Below are positions 1-12,260 of a stretch of 64,000 nucleotides of DNA, piece by piece. This stretch comes from Dichotomicrobium thermohalophilum (GTDB taxonomy: Bacteria > Pseudomonadota > Alphaproteobacteria > Rhizobiales > Rhodomicrobiaceae): the NCBI RefSeq assembly GCF_003550175.1, contig NZ_QXDF01000001.1, forward strand, positions 1,388,501-1,452,500, given 5' to 3'. Within the stretch, counting starts at the first letter, position 1, and every line of letters begins with the position of its first letter. The translations under genes and the position numbers were made by a program. Under the pieces are notes generated by a model. That model worked only from the letters and a program-made list of their open reading frames with translations. It had not been told where the DNA came from and made no database searches.

Positions 1-28
1 GCACATCGCCGATGAGCCGGCGAAGTAA
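1..28 (+). CDS. Possible 3' end of an upstream gene (partial)
   Basis: Reading from base 2 gives eight codons (HIADEPAK) followed by TAA at 26-28. This could be the tail of a gene that begins left of the window, but eight codons cannot be identified and may be chance. Confidence 0.15.
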
Positions 29-137
29 CATAGCCGTCACAACAAGTTGAGTTTCATCTGGCGCACAGGCGATTAGGTCCTGAGTTGTGACCGACGGGCA
101 GATGCCCGAACCGTCAACGCCAGGAAAGGAAACTCCG

Positions 138-695
138 ATGACGCAATATCCGCGACTGCTTCCAAGAACCGCGGCCCCAGATCTGCGCGTCCCCACAGTC
201 GGCGGCGGCGTGTGGGACCTGAGCCAGCGGCAGGCCGAGCGCTTCATCATGGTGAATGTCTATCGCGGCCTGCATTGCCCGATTTGCTCGAAATATCTGG
301 CCGAGCTGAACCGGTTGGCCGATGACTTCCAGAGCAAGGGCGTCGATACGCTGGTCGTCTCCAACGACCCGCAGGACCGCGCCGAGCGCGCGAAGCAGGA
401 ATGGGGGCTGGACAAACTCACTGTCGGCTATGACCTCAGCCTGGAGGAGGCGCGGCGCTGGAACCTGTACATTTCCTCTTCGAACGGCGTGACCTCGATG
501 GGCGTTGAGGAGCCGCGCGAATTCGCCGAGCCGGGCCTGTTCCTGATGAAGCCGGACCGGACGCTCTACTTCATCAGCATCCAGAACATGCCCTTCGCCC
601 GGCCGTCGTGGCGCCAGGTTCTCGGCGCGGTCGATTTCGTTGTCGAGAAGGACTACCCGGCGCGTGGGGAAGTGCCGCTGAGTGCAGCCGCATAG
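138..695 (+). CDS. AhpC/TSA-type peroxiredoxin-like protein
   Basis: A 185-residue thioredoxin-fold protein of the AhpC/TSA (peroxiredoxin-like) group, probably a cytosolic thiol-dependent peroxidase or redox protein. The N-terminal half has the core [13 protein letters not shown] with Cys47 and Cys50, a CxxC in place of the single peroxidatic Cys of typical peroxiredoxins. It is followed by a helix and the strand TLVVSNDP. The ATG at 138 is preferred over the in-frame start at 87 because AGGAAAGGA lies just upstream (122-130). A GST gene follows after 8 bases, so the two are probably co-transcribed as a thiol/detoxification pair. The fold assignment is good; the actual substrate is unknown. 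Confidence 0.8.
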   Translation: MTQYPRLLPRTAAPDLRVPTVGGGVWDLSQRQAERFIMVNVYRGLHCPICSKYLAELNRLADDFQSKGVDTLVVSNDPQDRAERAKQEWGLDKLTVGYDLSLEEARRWNLYISSSNGVTSMGVEEPREFAEPGLFLMKPDRTLYFISIQNMPFARPSWRQVLGAVDFVVEKDYPARGEVPLSAAA

Positions 696-703
696 GAGCA
701 TGC

Positions 704-1393
704 ATGATCGAACTCTATACCGCCGCGACGCCCAATGGGCACAAGGCTTCGGTGACGCTTGAGGAACTGGGCCTGCCGTATGCCGTGCACCCGATCGACC
801 TCGGGGCAGGCGAGCAGAAGCAGGACTGGTTCCTCAAGATCAACCCGAACGGGCGCATCCCGGCAATCGTCGACCGCGGCAACGACAACTTCGCCGTGTT
901 CGAGTCCGGAGCGATCCTTGTGTATCTCGCGGAGAAGACGGGTGAGCTGATGCCTGCCGATGAGAAGGGACGCAGCCGCACCATGCAATGGTTGATGTTC
1001 CAGATGGGCGGTGTCGGCCCGATGATGGGCCAAGCCAACGTCTTTCACCGCTACTGGCAGGAGAAGATCCCGCCCGTGATCGCCCGCTACCAGAACGAGA
1101 GCCGCCGGCTGCTCGAAGTGCTCGACGGGCGGCTGGCTCAAAGCCGGTATCTGGCCGGCGAGGACTACACCATCGCCGACATTGCCAACTGGTGCTGGGC
1201 GCGCACGCATGAGTGGTCCGGCGTATCCGTCGACGGCCTGGACCACCTTCAGCGTTGGCTTGGCGATGTCGCGGACCGGCCAGCCGTGCAGCGCGGTATC
1301 TGCGTGCCCAGACGCGAGGAGGCGCTGGAGACTCGCGACCGCGCAAAGACCGAAGAGTTGATACGCGAGGTCCGCGGTTTCCTGCAGCAGTGA
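704..1393 (+). CDS. Glutathione S-transferase family protein (YghU/YfcG-like)
   Basis: A 229-residue cytosolic GST. The N-terminal thioredoxin-like domain (about residues 1-83) starts [20 protein letters not shown] and contains the cis-proline and glutathione-contact stretch NGRIPAIVD and the [13 protein letters not shown] helix. The C-terminal all-helical domain carries [12 protein letters not shown], the N-capping box typical of GSTs. The TPNGHK motif is that of the Ure2-like/YfcG-YghU bacterial group, which acts as a disulfide-bond reductase using glutathione. The start at 704 follows TAGGAG at 693-698 and fits the family N-terminus; an in-frame start at 608 would add an unrelated Arg-rich leader and overlap the upstream gene. 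Confidence 0.9.
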   Translation: MIELYTAATPNGHKASVTLEELGLPYAVHPIDLGAGEQKQDWFLKINPNGRIPAIVDRGNDNFAVFESGAILVYLAEKTGELMPADEKGRSRTMQWLMFQMGGVGPMMGQANVFHRYWQEKIPPVIARYQNESRRLLEVLDGRLAQSRYLAGEDYTIADIANWCWARTHEWSGVSVDGLDHLQRWLGDVADRPAVQRGICVPRREEALETRDRAKTEELIREVRGFLQQ

Positions 1394-1497
1394 CATCGCC
1401 GCCGGAAGCGGCGCCGCTTCGATTGACTCGCGCGCGAGCCGGCGCGATAACCGCGCGTCGGAAGGATCTGGGCGCCGCTGCTTCCGGGAGAGCGGGT

Positions 1498-2346
1498 GTG
1501 ACACGATACGTCTACGTAAATGGCGAATTCGTCGAGGCCGAAAACGCGCGAATTTCGATTTTCGATCGCGGATTTCTGTTTGCCGACGGTGTGTATGAAG
1601 TCACCGCCGTGCTGAACGGCCGGATGATCGACTTCGCGCCGCACCTTCAGCGGCTGCGGTCGTCGCTTGCAAAACTGGACATGACGCTTGAGATGGATGA
1701 CGCGGCGATCGAGGACCTGCATCAAGGCCTTATCACGCGCAACCGGGTCGAGAATGGAGTCGTCTATATCCAGGTCACGCGCGGCGTGGCCGAGCGGGAT
1801 TTCGCCTATCCGTCTGATGCCGAGCCGACCGTGATCGCGTTCACCCAGCCGCGGGATTATTTCGGCGACCGCAACGCGGAGACCGGGGTGAAGGTCGTTA
1901 CCACGCCGGACCTGCGCTGGGTGCGCCGCGACATCAAGAGCATCGCGCTGTTGCCCCAGGCGATGGGCAAGCAGGAGGCGAAGAAGCGCGGGGCTTACGA
2001 GGCATGGATGGTCGAGGACGGCCTGGTCACGGAAGGCACGTCGTCTTCGGCATTCATCGTGACGCAGGAGGGGGTCATCGTCACCCGCGCGCTTGGCCGG
2101 GAAATTCTGCCCGGTCTGACGCGCAGCCGGCTGCTCAGCCTGATCGAGGAGGAAAAGCTGCCCGTTGATCAGCGGCCCTTCAGTGTCGAGGAGGCGGTGG
2201 CTGCGCGCGAGGCGTTCCTGACGAGCGCGTCCAGCTTTGTGCTGCCGGTCGTGAGCATCAATGATTATCCCGTGGGCGATGGCGAACCGGGACCAATCGC
2301 CCGGCGGCTGCGCGCGCGCTATCTGGATTTCGCCACCCCCGCCTGA
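1498..2346 (+). CDS. dat: D-amino-acid aminotransferase (PLP fold type IV)
   Basis: A 282-residue class IV aminotransferase that interconverts D-alanine plus 2-oxoglutarate with pyruvate plus D-glutamate, supplying D-amino acids for peptidoglycan. The N-terminus YVNGEFVEAENARISIFDRG, the Schiff-base lysine in RRDIKSIALLP (Lys147) and the EGTSSSAFIV stretch are the class IV signature. DIKS and LLPQAMGKQEA fit D-alanine aminotransferase better than branched-chain IlvE. The GTG at 1498 is chosen because GGGAG lies 7 bases upstream and the family N-terminus begins there; upstream in-frame codons give an Arg/Ala-rich sequence overlapping the GST gene. It pairs logically with the D-amino-acid dehydrogenase at 29460. 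Confidence 0.88.
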   Translation: MTRYVYVNGEFVEAENARISIFDRGFLFADGVYEVTAVLNGRMIDFAPHLQRLRSSLAKLDMTLEMDDAAIEDLHQGLITRNRVENGVVYIQVTRGVAERDFAYPSDAEPTVIAFTQPRDYFGDRNAETGVKVVTTPDLRWVRRDIKSIALLPQAMGKQEAKKRGAYEAWMVEDGLVTEGTSSSAFIVTQEGVIVTRALGREILPGLTRSRLLSLIEEEKLPVDQRPFSVEEAVAAREAFLTSASSFVLPVVSINDYPVGDGEPGPIARRLRARYLDFATPA

Positions 2347-2459
2347 TGCGGACCGTTTTGTTATTGCCGCGCCGAACGGCCGAGGCCTCCCGGCTACACA
2401 TGGCGCATGCTCTGAATGGTTTCAGCCGCGCCGAGCCGAGGCGTCGACGCGGCTGACTT

Positions 2460-2483
2460 GTCTAGACCTAGACGTATTTTTTT
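2460..2483 (+). terminator. Weak intrinsic terminator-like hairpin
   Basis: GTCTA and TAGAC (2460-2464 and 2469-2473) form a 5-bp stem with a 4-base loop, followed by GTATTTTTTT. The U-tract is good but the stem is short. It lies 115 bases after the aminotransferase stop and would end that transcript before the convergent gene. Confidence 0.35.
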
Positions 2484-2498
2484 CACCCCTTCAGGAGC

Positions 2499-3980
2499 TT
2501 AGCGCCGCAGCGATCTGCGGCCCCATATCTCGACGAGAGCGAGCCGGCCGCCGCCGCGCGTGCGGTACACCAGCTCGATCCGGTCGAGGAATCGACCCCG
2601 CGCGCCGCGCAGTTCCAGCACATCCGATTCATCGCCCGCACGGATGCGCCGGTCGATATCGAGATTATCGCGCCGCCCGTTGCCATAGATAACCCGAACG
2701 CGGCGGAACTCGACGTCATTGCGCTTCACTCGCAGCAGCAACGCGTCGAACCGGCCGTCGCGCCGCGACAGCTCGATCACGTCGCGGTCGCCGCCCCGGC
2801 TGGCCCGCATGATCCCGATCTCGTCCCAGCGCGGCCCTAGCGGGCGGAAGCCCCTGCGCTGGGTTTGCCGGCCCCAGACCTCGACGCGGGCCCGACGCGG
2901 GCCGCCGGCATCGCGGTAGACCAGGACGATCCGGTCAATGAAGCGGCCTCTCCGCCCCCGTAGTTCAAGCACATCGGTGTCACCGCGACGCAGGACGTTG
3001 GGCAGGTCGAAATCCTGCCGCCGGCCATTGCCGAACACGACACGCACCCGGCGCACGCGCACGGGACTTTGCCGCACCCGCAGCAGGATCGCGTCGAAGC
3101 GTCCGTCGCGCCGCGAAAGCTGGATCACGTCGCGGTCACGCTCCCGATTCACACGCTCGACGGACAGGCGTGACCAGTCCGGTCCGAGGTCGCGGAAGTC
3201 CGGCCGCCGCTCGGCCTTTCGGCCAAAGACTGCGACGCGGGCGCGACGCGGGCTGCCAATGTCCCGGTAGACCAGGACGATCCGGTCGATGAAGCGGCCG
3301 CGGCGTCCCCGCAGTTCAAGTATATCGGTGTCACCGCGACGCAGCACGTTGGGCAGGTCGAAATCCTGCCGCCGGCCATTACCGAACACGACCCGCACCC
3401 GGCGGAGCCGGATCGGGCTTTGCCGCACGCGCAGCAGGATCGCGTCGAAGCGTCCGTCGCGCCGCGAAAGCTGGATAACGTCACGGTCGCGCTCGCGATC
3501 AACACGCTCGACGGACAAGCGCTCCCAGCGCGGCCCGAGGTCGCGGAAAACCACATCTGGCCGGTCGGGACGACCGCGGACCGGATGGCCGAGGACCACG
3601 ACGGTCGGCCGCCCGAGAAAGCCAAGCGAGCCATACCGCACCCTCACCGAGCGGATGAATCGCCCGCGACCCTCCAGATCGATCGGGCCGGTCTCGGCGC
3701 CGGCCGTGAGCGGGAAGCGGATATCCACCTTCTGCCGGTCGCCATTGCCGAAGGTGATCTCGACGCTCAGCAGCAGGATGTTGCCGCCGCGCACGGCCAC
3801 CTTGAGCGCATCAAAGCGTCCGGCGCGGCGTCCCGGCACGTCGATTTTAAGGCTCTCGACGCCGGGACGGCTGCGCTGCTCGCCCAGAACTTCCCATTGA
3901 CCGCGCGGCTGGGCTTGGGCGGTGACGACCGCGGCCATCAGGGCCAGGAAAACGGTCAAAAAACTGATGATGCGGGGCAT
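2499..3980 (-). CDS. Secreted protein of four tandem DUF2541-like repeats
   Basis: A 493-residue exported protein of unknown function. Residues 1-24 form a signal peptide ending AQAQ. The mature part is four tandem units of about 110-117 residues (about 28-131, 145-253, 262-370, 378-487). Each has the pattern LGPRW-x-RLSVER, DVIQLSRRDGRFDAILLRV, VVFGNGRRQDFDLP, LELRGRRGRFIDRIVLVYR and ending V-x-V/I-W/F-G. This resembles the single-domain DUF2541 (YaaI-like) secreted proteins, an assignment from memory. Units 2 and 3 are nearly identical even in DNA, with a period of 351 bases, implying recent duplication. The mature chain is extremely arginine-rich. Start: the ATG at 3980 has AGGAGC 7 bases upstream; the in-frame codon at 4013 lacks this. 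Confidence 0.8.
   Translation of the reverse strand: MPRIISFLTVFLALMAAVVTAQAQPRGQWEVLGEQRSRPGVESLKIDVPGRRAGRFDALKVAVRGGNILLLSVEITFGNGDRQKVDIRFPLTAGAETGPIDLEGRGRFIRSVRVRYGSLGFLGRPTVVVLGHPVRGRPDRPDVVFRDLGPRWERLSVERVDRERDRDVIQLSRRDGRFDAILLRVRQSPIRLRRVRVVFGNGRRQDFDLPNVLRRGDTDILELRGRRGRFIDRIVLVYRDIGSPRRARVAVFGRKAERRPDFRDLGPDWSRLSVERVNRERDRDVIQLSRRDGRFDAILLRVRQSPVRVRRVRVVFGNGRRQDFDLPNVLRRGDTDVLELRGRRGRFIDRIVLVYRDAGGPRRARVEVWGRQTQRRGFRPLGPRWDEIGIMRASRGGDRDVIELSRRDGRFDALLLRVKRNDVEFRRVRVIYGNGRRDNLDIDRRIRAGDESDVLELRGARGRFLDRIELVYRTRGGGRLALVEIWGRRSLRR
2914..3551 (-). repeat. Near-identical tandem DNA repeat (2 x about 290 bases, period 351)
   Basis: Bases about 2914-3201 and 3265-3551 align with only scattered substitutions, for example the run beginning CGGTAGACCAGGACGATCCG at 2914 and 3265. 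The offset is 351 bases, exactly 117 codons, so the reading frame is kept. They encode repeat units 3 and 2 of the protein above. Flanking units 1 and 4 are alignable only as protein. Confidence 0.85.
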
Positions 3981-4062
3981 TCGAATTGCTCCTGGATGGT
4001 TGTCCCTCGGCACGGGCGATGGTCGCGGTTTGGAAACCGTCTTTTAACCAACGCGTCCTGCT

Positions 4063-5301
4063 TCAATCTTGTTCCGCTTCTTTGCAAGCCCTAATTGCCG
4101 CGCGGCTGTCCTTTCCGGCGGCGCGTTCGCGTTCGTAGCAGTCGAGCCGGGCGTCGGCGTCGTTGGTGCCCGCGCACAGCCGCACGGCATAGGCCCATTT
4201 CGATTCGCCCTTGGAATCGCCCTCGATTTCGCCGCTGATGGCACGGAAGAAGCACAGGCCGGGCTGCTGCGGCGCACGGGTCTTGCCGCATAACTCATCA
4301 AGCACAGCTGGCTCCCAGTCCTGATAGCCGTCCTGGCTCCAGGGAATGTTGCCCTGTACGAAGCGTTTGCAGCGCGTGCTGCGGTCCGTGGGCCGGCGTG
4401 GGTTGCAGGCTTTCAGCACGGCCCGAAAAAGTCGGTCGGCGCGGGACTGCGGTGGGGGCGCATCCTCGCCCGTGTCGACGATTTGCGGCTCGGGCTCTAT
4501 CGCCTGTTCGTCCAGGTCGGCGAGGGTGCCGGTTACGCAGTCCGTGGTCTCGCGCACGCTATTGGTGCCCGCACAAAGCTGGGCGGCGCGGCGCCAGTTG
4601 CCGTCAACGATCTGGTCCCACGGGCCACTGCCATGGAACAGCCGGTCGAAGCACAACAGCGGCTGGGTCGGACGCGTGGTGTCCTCGCAGAGCAGATCAA
4701 GCCGGCGCGGCGTCCAGCTCGTGTCGCCCGTCTTGTTCCAGGTGATGTTGCCCTGTACCAACCGCTCGCAAGCAGTTCGTCCCGCGATGATGGGCGGCGG
4801 GTTGCACTGCTCGATGGCGTCGCGGAAGTGCATCCCGCGCTCCACGCCTTCGCGGTAGCACGCGATTCGGGCTTGCGCGTTTTCGGTGCCCGCGCATAAG
4901 GCGACAGCGTCTTTCCAGTCCGCCTGAATGGCTGCGCCCTTTTCGAGGGGGATTTCGCGGATGCTGCTGAAGCACAGGCCGGGCTGGGCGGGGCGCGTCG
5001 TGCCGCGGCAGAGGCGGTTCAGCCAACTCGAGTCCCAGCGGGTGTTGTCGTCATCATTCCAGGCGATGCGGCCCTGAACGTAGCTGGCGCACTGACTCTC
5101 TTCGGGTGATGGGCCGTCCCGCTCCCACGCGAGCGCGAGAAAGACCGCCACTGCGCCGAGAAGGATGCCGCCAATCAAGGACGTGACCGAGAGGACGCGC
5201 CGATCGCGCACCCGCTCCGACGCCGCGCTGAGGCGGCCGCGCCAGCGCCCCGCCTGGCCATTGTCGTCGCCGTTGCCGCCGGTGTCCAAGCCGTTCGCCA
5301 C
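4063..5301 (-). CDS. Membrane-anchored protein with three six-cysteine repeats
   Basis: A 412-residue protein of unknown function. A basic cytosolic N-terminus is followed by one transmembrane helix (about 37-58), which should place the rest in the periplasm. The ectodomain has three repeats, each with six cysteines: 71, 98, 110, 136, 148, 166; then 178, 205, 217, 243, 255, 299; then 311, 338, 350, 376, 388, 406. The first four spacings (27, 12, 26, 12) are identical in all three. Shared motifs are VQGxIxW, W-x6-LC, TRPxQPxLCF, LCAGT and CY-x4-G. Even cysteine number and fixed spacing suggest disulfides. Start is GTG at 5301 with a GGGGGGA stretch upstream. It lies between serA and the four-repeat secreted protein, all on the minus strand. 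Confidence 0.75.
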   Translation of the reverse strand: MANGLDTGGNGDDNGQAGRWRGRLSAASERVRDRRVLSVTSLIGGILLGAVAVFLALAWERDGPSPEESQCASYVQGRIAWNDDDNTRWDSSWLNRLCRGTTRPAQPGLCFSSIREIPLEKGAAIQADWKDAVALCAGTENAQARIACYREGVERGMHFRDAIEQCNPPPIIAGRTACERLVQGNITWNKTGDTSWTPRRLDLLCEDTTRPTQPLLCFDRLFHGSGPWDQIVDGNWRRAAQLCAGTNSVRETTDCVTGTLADLDEQAIEPEPQIVDTGEDAPPPQSRADRLFRAVLKACNPRRPTDRSTRCKRFVQGNIPWSQDGYQDWEPAVLDELCGKTRAPQQPGLCFFRAISGEIEGDSKGESKWAYAVRLCAGTNDADARLDCYERERAAGKDSRAAIRACKEAEQD

Positions 5302-5351
5302 CGCGTTCCCCCCGCTATTCCCCGCGGCGCGCCACCCCTCCCGGCTGCAGA

Positions 5352-6638
5352 TCAGCGCGGCGCCGGTTCGCTCGGTCCGTAGACCATGCGCGAGCGGATG
5401 GTGCCCTCGAGGCTGCGCAACTGGGCGAGAAGATCGGCCGCGATGTCTTCCTTCACTTCGGCGTCCAGCACAACATAGCCCAGTTCGCCCTCGGTTTGCA
5501 GGTACTGAGCGGTGATGTTGACATCCCGCGCGCCGAAGGCGTCGTTGAGCCGGCGCATCATGCCGGGGATGTTGTGGTGGATGTGGATGAAGCGCTTGGA
5601 CTTGGCCGCGGCCACCGGCAGCTGCACCTGCGGGAAGTTCACTGCGCCAGTGGTCGAGCCGACATCGGAATACTCGATAAGCTTGCGCGACACCTCGGTG
5701 CCAATGCGCTCCTGCGCCTCTTCCGTGGAGCCGCCGACATGCGGGGTGAGGATCACGTTGTCCAGACCACGCAGGGGAGAAATGAACTCTTCCTCGTTGG
5801 AGGACGGCTCTGACGGGAACACGTCGATCGCTGCACCGCGCAGATGCCCGTCCTTAAGCGCCCGCGCGAGCGCTTCGATGTCCACGAGCGTGCCGCGCGC
5901 GTTATTGATGAGGAAGGCGCCGGGTTTCATCGCGCGGATTTCGCGCTCACCGATGATGCCCTTCGTCTGCGGCGTTTCGGGCAGGTGAAGTGAGACCACG
6001 TCGGAGCGCTGCAGCAGGTCCATGAGATCATCGGCGGCGGTGACGTTGCCGTGGCGCAGCTTCTCGGTCTGGTCATGGAAGATCACGCTCATACCCATGA
6101 CCTCGGCCAGATTGGCGAGCTGCGTGCCGATGTTGCCGTAGCCCACAATGCCGAGCGTGCGTCCGCGAATCTCGTGGCTGTCCTTGGCGGATTTCTGCCA
6201 GATGCCCTCATGGGCGGCCATCGAGCGTGGGAAAATGCGCCGGAACAGCATGATGATCTCGGCGATGGTCAGTTCGGCCACGCTGCGGGTGTTGGAGAAT
6301 GGCGCGTTGAACACTGGGACGCCCTTGGTGCTCGCGGCGCCGAGGTCGACCTGGTTGGTGCCGACCGAAAAGCAGCCGACGGCAATCAGCCGCGGCGCAG
6401 CCTCGAAGATGTCGGCGGTCAGCCGCGTGCGCGAGCGGATCCCGAGCATGCGCACGCCGTCTTGCAAACGTTCTTTCAGTTCTTCCGGGCCAAGCGCCGT
6501 CTTCAGGCGTGTGACATTCGTGTATCCATCAGCATGCAGCGCTTCAACGGCCGTGTCCGCGATCCCTTCAAGGAGCAGAATCGGCGTCTCGCTCTTGGAC
6601 AGCGCCAGATGCTGTGCGTGTGAGAGTTCCTTCGTCAT
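5352..6638 (-). CDS. serA: D-3-phosphoglycerate dehydrogenase (E. coli-type, ACT domain)
   Basis: A 428-residue enzyme catalysing the first step of serine synthesis, 3-phosphoglycerate to 3-phosphohydroxypyruvate with NAD. The catalytic and cofactor segments are GCFSVGTNQVDL, FNAPFSNTRSVAELTI, the NAD-binding LGIVGYGNIGTQLANLAE and the active-site tail LTPHVGGSTEEAQ. The C-terminal ACT domain (HIHHNIPGMMRRLN, ITAQYLQTEGELGYVVLD) is the serine-feedback site. The overall match is to the short E. coli SerA class (410 residues), not the long class with an extra ASB domain. ATG 6638 is chosen; the only upstream in-frame start is a TTG at 6653. Confidence 0.95.
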   Translation of the reverse strand: MTKELSHAQHLALSKSETPILLLEGIADTAVEALHADGYTNVTRLKTALGPEELKERLQDGVRMLGIRSRTRLTADIFEAAPRLIAVGCFSVGTNQVDLGAASTKGVPVFNAPFSNTRSVAELTIAEIIMLFRRIFPRSMAAHEGIWQKSAKDSHEIRGRTLGIVGYGNIGTQLANLAEVMGMSVIFHDQTEKLRHGNVTAADDLMDLLQRSDVVSLHLPETPQTKGIIGEREIRAMKPGAFLINNARGTLVDIEALARALKDGHLRGAAIDVFPSEPSSNEEEFISPLRGLDNVILTPHVGGSTEEAQERIGTEVSRKLIEYSDVGSTTGAVNFPQVQLPVAAAKSKRFIHIHHNIPGMMRRLNDAFGARDVNITAQYLQTEGELGYVVLDAEVKEDIAADLLAQLRSLEGTIRSRMVYGPSEPAPR

Positions 6639-6992
6639 GTCTTTCCATTGCAAAATTCTTGGTTCAGACGTGGCGTAAGGTTTGAACGCATGCTGGCGCC
6701 GAGGTCAAGCTGCGGCGGGACGCCACACCCCTTGACAGGCAGGTCCAAGCGCCCGCGGGAGCAGAGGCGAGCGGTTCCGATTTTTCACGCTGTGACAGGC
6801 GGCTGGCAGAGTGTTAATGTTCCTCGTCGCAGCCCGAAAGACGCACAAAATCACCATATTCCCTGTGTTCCTTGGTCGCTGATTGTGCGTGATTCTGCGC
6901 GTCGTCGGCTGGTCAGCGGTGCGCCAGCGGCGACAGATGTCGGCGAATTTTGCACGGCGCCACGCGGAGCGCCGTTAGGAAAGGTGGCTCAC
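6639..6992. other. 354-base divergent intergenic region, serA / bamD
   Basis: It separates the start of serA (-) from the start of bamD (+), so it should hold promoters for both. I see no convincing gene or palindromic operator. A TTGACA at 6732-6737 lacks a good -10 at 17 bases. The codons in frame with bamD upstream of 6993 do not resemble a protein. Confidence 0.4.
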
Positions 6993-7877
6993 ATGCCAGG
7001 TCTGGACCGGTTGTTCAGGACGCTTTCGGCTGCGCGTGCCGCGCGGGTGGTCATGGTCGCCCTTTGCGCGGTCGTGCTCAGCGGCTGCGCTTCAACGTCC
7101 CTGACGGGGATGTTCGAGGAAGAGGAGGCAGCGAAAGAGGATAAGACCGCCGCCCAGATTTATGCCGAAGGCGACGCGCTGCTCGACGAGGCCGACTGGA
7201 AGGAAGCAGCGGCCAAGTTCGAGGAGGTCGACAAGAACTATCCCTATTCGCCGGAGGCGCGGCGCGCCATTGTCATGAGCGCGTATGCCAACTACAAGCA
7301 GGGTGATCTGCCCAAGGCGGTCAGCGCGGCCCGGCGCTACCTGACGCTGCATCCCGGCACGGATGAGGCACCGCTTGCCCAGCACATCATCGCGTCGGCC
7401 TATTTCGACCGGATGAACGGTCCGGACCGCGACCAGTCGGACACCGAGAAAGCCCTGAACGAGCTCGAAATCCTCGTGCGGCGCTATCCGGACAGCCGCT
7501 ACGCGCCGCAGGCGCGCAAGCGCATCAAGATCGCCCGCGACCTGCTGGCCGCCAAGGAGATGCAGGTCGGTCGCTACTATCTTGAACGGGGCAACTACAT
7601 CGCTGCGATCAACCGCTTCCGCACCGTGGTCGAGAAATACCAGCAGACCAAGCATGTGGAAGAAGCGCTGTCGCGGCTGACGGAAGCCTACATGGCACTC
7701 GGCATTAAGAGCGAGGCGCAGACCGCTGCGGCCGTGCTGGGTCACAATTACCCGGAAAGCGAGTGGTACGAGGACGCTTATGCGCTTCTCCAGAGCGACG
7801 GGCTGGAGCCGCGCGAGGATGCGGGGTCCTGGATCAGTCGCCAATGGACAAAGCTCCAGCAGGCCAGCCCGCTCTGA
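6993..7877 (+). CDS. bamD: Outer membrane protein assembly factor BamD
   Basis: A 294-residue outer-membrane lipoprotein of the BAM complex, which inserts beta-barrel proteins. The signal peptide ends in lipobox LSGC with lipidated Cys32. Tetratricopeptide-like repeats follow, recognisable in AAAKFEEVDKNYPYSPEARRA, DLPKAVSAARRYLTLHPGTDEA, ALNELEILVRRYPDSRYAPQA and NYIAAINRFRTVVEKYQ. The length is slightly above the 245 residues of E. coli BamD. AGGAAAGG at 6977-6984 fixes the start at 6993. recN follows 33 bases later and then ligA, an order common in Alphaproteobacteria, usually with lpxC upstream; lpxC is not here. Confidence 0.95.
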   Translation: MPGLDRLFRTLSAARAARVVMVALCAVVLSGCASTSLTGMFEEEEAAKEDKTAAQIYAEGDALLDEADWKEAAAKFEEVDKNYPYSPEARRAIVMSAYANYKQGDLPKAVSAARRYLTLHPGTDEAPLAQHIIASAYFDRMNGPDRDQSDTEKALNELEILVRRYPDSRYAPQARKRIKIARDLLAAKEMQVGRYYLERGNYIAAINRFRTVVEKYQQTKHVEEALSRLTEAYMALGIKSEAQTAAAVLGHNYPESEWYEDAYALLQSDGLEPREDAGSWISRQWTKLQQASPL

Positions 7878-7910
7878 CACGCTTCGCGGGAATCATCGTA
7901 TAAGGGCATC

Positions 7911-11710
<3,800 letters not shown>

Positions 11711-11840
11711 GCCGGTTCAGGTTGCTGCAGTCCGCCTATCTTGAGATGAGCTTGGCGGCGTCCACCGCGACAGCTGCTGCGTAAGCGGCTCTTCGGGCCA
11801 TCACGTCTTGTTCCGGTGGTCCACCGCCACGCTCTGGGGA

Positions 11841-12071
11841 CTAATTATGGTAAAGGTCCTCGAGCGGCTTCCCGCCAGGCGGCGTCCCGGTGGGGTCGTG
11901 CTGCATCTTGTCGATTATGTGCCAGTTCTCGCGGTCGAACCGGGCCGCTTCTTCGGGGTTGTTCTCACGCCATTCAATCAGCCGCTCGATTTCCTGGTCT
12001 ATGGCACCGCCTGGGGCCCGGTCCCGGCGGTTCTGTCTCACGCGTTCAATTTCCTTCTGGCTTAGGGCCAT
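11841..12071 (-). CDS. Small hydrophilic hypothetical protein (76 aa)
   Basis: A 76-residue soluble, highly charged protein beginning MALSQKEIERVRQNRRDR and ending LEDLYHN, with no hydrophobic segment or recognisable domain. It looks mostly helical in the middle (IDQEIERLIEWRENNPEEAARF). ATG 12071 has AGGAG 8 bases upstream, and the amino-acid composition changes from Arg/Cys-rich junk to protein-like exactly there. It lies 189 bases downstream of asd on the same strand, so it may be read from the asd promoter. Function unknown. Confidence 0.6.
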   Translation of the reverse strand: MALSQKEIERVRQNRRDRAPGGAIDQEIERLIEWRENNPEEAARFDRENWHIIDKMQHDPTGTPPGGKPLEDLYHN

Positions 12072-12260
12072 CTCTCTCGCTCCTGTCTTGTGACACGCTA
12101 TCCAACTGCAGCCTCGCAAAGTCATCTCGACCCATCCGGTGGGCGGCGCGGCGCGAACTGACGCGGCGCAGACACGGGACCCAAATGGCGGCAAACCGAC
12201 ATTGATCCCGGGTCAGCGCAGCACCGGTTCGCGTTGCAGCGCGCCCGGGATGACGGCCGG

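Noticed and set aside
11808-12065. 85-codon plus-strand open frame
   Set aside because: It is antisense to the 76-residue gene at 11841-12071, which has a good ribosome site and protein-like composition.
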